DNA of 6,588 bases from Janthinobacterium sp. (GTDB lineage: Bacteria; Pseudomonadota; Gammaproteobacteria; Burkholderiales; Burkholderiaceae_D). The notes beneath the pieces are model-generated. The model was not told where the DNA came from. It searched no databases and saw only the letters and a list, made by a program, of their open reading frames with translations. Both the position numbers and the translations under genes were made by a program. Positions 5,030-6,588 of this stretch are shown one piece after another. The number at the start of each line of letters is the position of its first letter. The first letter of the stretch is position 1. Location of the stretch: the NCBI GenBank assembly GCA_003482555.1, contig DMYQ01000078.1, positions 1-6,588 of the forward strand. The letters run 5' to 3'.

Positions 5030-6118
5030 ATGTCCAATGGAAAAATGAAAACGGCGGCCGCCCTTGCGCTGCTAGTGATGGCCTGCGCCGCGCCGGCGCG
5101 CGGCATGGAAGCCTTGCCGGCGTCCGCGATGGACGAGTCGCACATCTTCACCGTCGAAGTGTTGCAAGTGAGCGATATCGAGCCCTACCAGGAAGCCATG
5201 GACGGCTTTCTGGCCGCGCTGCGCAGCAACGGCATCGTGGCCGGCAAGAACTTGCGCCTGAACCGCGTCAAGATCGACTTCGACATTGAAAACGGCGGCT
5301 TCTGGAGCCGGCTCGGCGTGCTGATGCGGATACGCGAAGAAGCCACCCGCATCGCCGGCGCCAAGCCCGACCTGGTCTTGACCATCGGTACGCCCGCCAC
5401 CCGTTATGCGCGCGGCATCCTGGAAGACGCCCACATTCCCCTCGTCTTCACGGCCGTGGCCGATCCCAAGGAGGCCGGTTGCGTGTCCCTGGTCGACGGC
5501 GGCGAGGGCGTGACCGGCGCCACCTTGTACACCGACATGGACGACTCGGTGAAGGTGGTGCGCCAACTGTTTCCAGCCGTGCGCCGCATCGGCATGGTGC
5601 ACACCGACGATGAAAACGGGGTCGCCAACGTGGCGGCGGCGACGGCCAGCGCGCGACAGATGGGCATTGCCGTATCGTCCAGGCAAGTCGGCAAGAGCGA
5701 CAGCATCGTGCCCGCGCTCAAGGAATTGTTCAGCCAGGGCGAAGGCGTGCAATTGTTCGCCGTTCCGCTCGATACTTACTATGGCTTGCGCAAGTTCGAA
5801 CCGGCCACCGACCTGGGCGACTTTGGCGCCGAGCACCAGATTCCCGTCGTCACTCTGGCGATGGTGAGGATGCCGGGCGCGGTGCTCTATGTCGGCGCCG
5901 ATTTCGGCTTCGTCGGCAATCTGTCGGGGCTGCAGGCGGCCAAGATATTGAAGCGCCGCACCAAGCCGGACGTGATGCCGATCTTGAAACAGGATACGCC
6001 GACCGTGCTGATCGACCCCGAACGCCTGGCCGCGCTCAAGGTCGCGCTGCCGCCGGATATGCTGGAGCGCGCTTCGCGGGGCAAGGATGGCTTTTGGCAG
6101 ATCGGCGCGGCCAAGTGA
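5030..6118 (+). CDS. Periplasmic ABC transporter substrate-binding protein (ABC_sub_bind type)
   Basis: A 362-residue exported binding protein of the ABC_sub_bind family (PF04392), a two-lobed periplasmic ligand binder related to TrpX-type proteins. The N-terminus (MSNGKMK, then hydrophobic 9-19, then AAPARG) is a signal peptide. Cys19 within VMAC is a marginal lipobox, so lipoprotein attachment is possible. Family features are VEVLQVSDIEPYQEAMDGF at 42-60, the KPDLVLTIGTPAT block at 112-123, IPLVFTAVADPKEAG at 136-150, VTGATLYTDM at 161-170, RIGMVHTDDENG at 186-197, and IPVVTLAMVRMPGAVLYVGADF at 271-292 (continuing to GLQAAKIL). Ligand cannot be read from sequence. ATG 5030 has GGAAA at 5019-5023, 6 nt upstream; ATG 5045 is an alternative that still keeps the signal peptide. 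No permease or ATPase gene follows, so it is an orphan here. Convergent with the sulfurtransferase gene. Confidence 0.85.
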   Translation: MSNGKMKTAAALALLVMACAAPARGMEALPASAMDESHIFTVEVLQVSDIEPYQEAMDGFLAALRSNGIVAGKNLRLNRVKIDFDIENGGFWSRLGVLMRIREEATRIAGAKPDLVLTIGTPATRYARGILEDAHIPLVFTAVADPKEAGCVSLVDGGEGVTGATLYTDMDDSVKVVRQLFPAVRRIGMVHTDDENGVANVAAATASARQMGIAVSSRQVGKSDSIVPALKELFSQGEGVQLFAVPLDTYYGLRKFEPATDLGDFGAEHQIPVVTLAMVRMPGAVLYVGADFGFVGNLSGLQAAKILKRRTKPDVMPILKQDTPTVLIDPERLAALKVALPPDMLERASRGKDGFWQIGAAK

Positions 6119-6122
6119 AGCA

Positions 6123-6150
6123 AGGCGGCGACCGGATGGGCGCGCCGCCT
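6123..6150. terminator. 8-bp hairpin between convergent genes
   Basis: AGGCGGCG (6123-6130) and CGCCGCCT (6143-6150) are exact reverse complements around a 12-nt loop, starting 5 nt after the substrate-binding protein stop codon. There is no T-tract on the plus strand and only a weak TTGCTTCACTT on the minus strand. Its position between two convergent genes 49 nt apart fits a bidirectional terminator or mRNA 3' stabiliser, with modest confidence. Confidence 0.4.
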
Positions 6151-6180
6151 GTCAGTCGCCGTTCCTGTCAGTTGCCGTTC
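6149..6180 (-). repeat. 16-bp near-perfect tandem duplication over the sulfurtransferase stop
   Basis: CTGTCAGTCGCCGTTC (6149-6164) is followed directly by CTGTCAGTTGCCGTTC (6165-6180), 15 of 16 identical. The right copy holds the last codons and TGA (6170-6168) of the sulfurtransferase gene; the left copy is a downstream echo of the same end, with a second TGA equivalent at 6154-6152. The first copy's last two bases are also the end of the preceding hairpin arm. Confidence 0.85.
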
Positions 6181-6588
6181 GAGTCCACCTTGCGTTCGCG
6201 GCACAGCAGGGGATTGGCCGGATCGCGGCTCCATTCGCACCAGCGGCCGTCGTACACGCTGATGCGCGGCCAGCCCATCAGCCAGGCGTAGAAAAACGCC
6301 AGCGAGGCGCGCCAGCCGGTGCCGCAGTAAAAAGCGGTCTGCCGCCGCGCGTCGATGCCGGCGCCGTTCCACAGGGCGAGGATGGCGGCTTGCTCGCGCA
6401 TGCTGCCGTCCGCGTGGTGGAATTCGCTCATGCCATTGATGTCGCCGTCCTTGCCGGCATGGCCCCAGAGGGCGCCGGGGATGTCGCCCCTGGCGGTGAT
6501 ATAACTGTAGCCCGAGGTGTGGCCGGCGAATTCTTCCCAGGTGCGGATGCTGACCAGGGCGCCGTCCGCCCGCAGCAACAGTTGTCGG
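6168..6588 (-). CDS. Rhodanese-type sulfurtransferase, 5' end outside window
   Basis: The C-terminal 139 residues of a rhodanese-fold sulfurtransferase. The frame is open to the window edge, so the start lies beyond 6588; an internal TTG at 6578 is not a credible start. Visible parts are ALVSIRTWEEFAGHTSG (the first strand with the typical R..EE or D..E pattern), GDIPGALWG, and the active-site loop FYCGTGWRASLAFFYAWLMG, whose Cys codon is at 6326-6324. The ending VYDGRWCEWSRDPANPL is characteristic of the second, catalytic domain of thiosulfate or 3-mercaptopyruvate sulfurtransferases. The cysteine accepts sulfane sulfur as a persulfide. The loop CGTGWRA differs from the common CGTGVTA of mercaptopyruvate enzymes, so donor preference is left open. 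Probably a tandem two-domain enzyme whose first domain is off the edge. It converges on the substrate-binding protein gene. Confidence 0.82.
   Translation of the reverse strand, partial: RQLLLRADGALVSIRTWEEFAGHTSGYSYITARGDIPGALWGHAGKDGDINGMSEFHHADGSMREQAAILALWNGAGIDARRQTAFYCGTGWRASLAFFYAWLMGWPRISVYDGRWCEWSRDPANPLLCRERKVDSNGN

Noticed and set aside
1..6588. CRISPR array, insertion sequence, tRNA, rRNA or attachment site
   Set aside because: No regularly spaced repeats, no transposase-like frame, no terminal inverted repeats with target duplication, and no tRNA-like cloverleaf or rRNA sequence was seen on either strand.

Overview
The window is GC-rich (about 60% or more by eye), with short spacers, purine-rich ribosome binding sites and the codon use of a high-GC betaproteobacterium. 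The protein repertoire would fit Oxalobacteraceae (Janthinobacterium, Duganella, Massilia). That placement is inferred from general familiarity, not from a search.

Left half (18-3155, plus strand): a compact tellurite/stress-type ter cassette of four co-directional genes. In order they are a multi-spanning DUF475 membrane protein related to TerC, a TerD/TerE-type calcium-binding protein, an AIM24/TIGR00266-family protein, and a second TerD-family protein that looks like TerZ. Each is preceded by a good Shine-Dalgarno sequence. Only the DUF475-terD gap (127 nt) is long, and it holds a strong hairpin. The set suggests a membrane metal-ion or stress module plus cytosolic calcium-binding TerD proteins. 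terA, terB and canonical terC are not in the window, which begins only 17 nt before the first gene.

Middle (3184-4732, minus strand, convergent with the ter genes): a secreted alpha/beta-hydrolase with C-terminal TPR repeats. The open hydrolase frame has no credible start. Its signal peptide lies upstream in another frame, and the junction is a three-copy tetranucleotide repeat (CGAG). Two copies would give a perfect signal peptide and cleavage site. The gene is therefore a frameshifted or phase-OFF allele, or the assembly carries a 4-base error.

Right half: a divergent intergenic region (4733-5029) has a very AT-rich promoter core with face-to-face overlapping promoter candidates. It is followed by an approximately 220-nt leader of a periplasmic ABC-type substrate-binding protein (5030-6118, plus strand). 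The leader can form a perfect 9-bp long-range helix and ends in a terminator-like hairpin with eight Ts 22 nt before the start codon. This layout resembles a riboswitch or attenuator and matches no class I recognise. The window closes with the 3' part of a rhodanese-type sulfurtransferase on the minus strand (6168-6588), which runs off the edge.

A recurring theme is short tandem duplication: 13 bp between terD and the AIM24 gene, 4 bp x 3 in the hydrolase signal peptide, and 16 bp over the sulfurtransferase stop codon. No mobile element, CRISPR array, tRNA or rRNA was seen.
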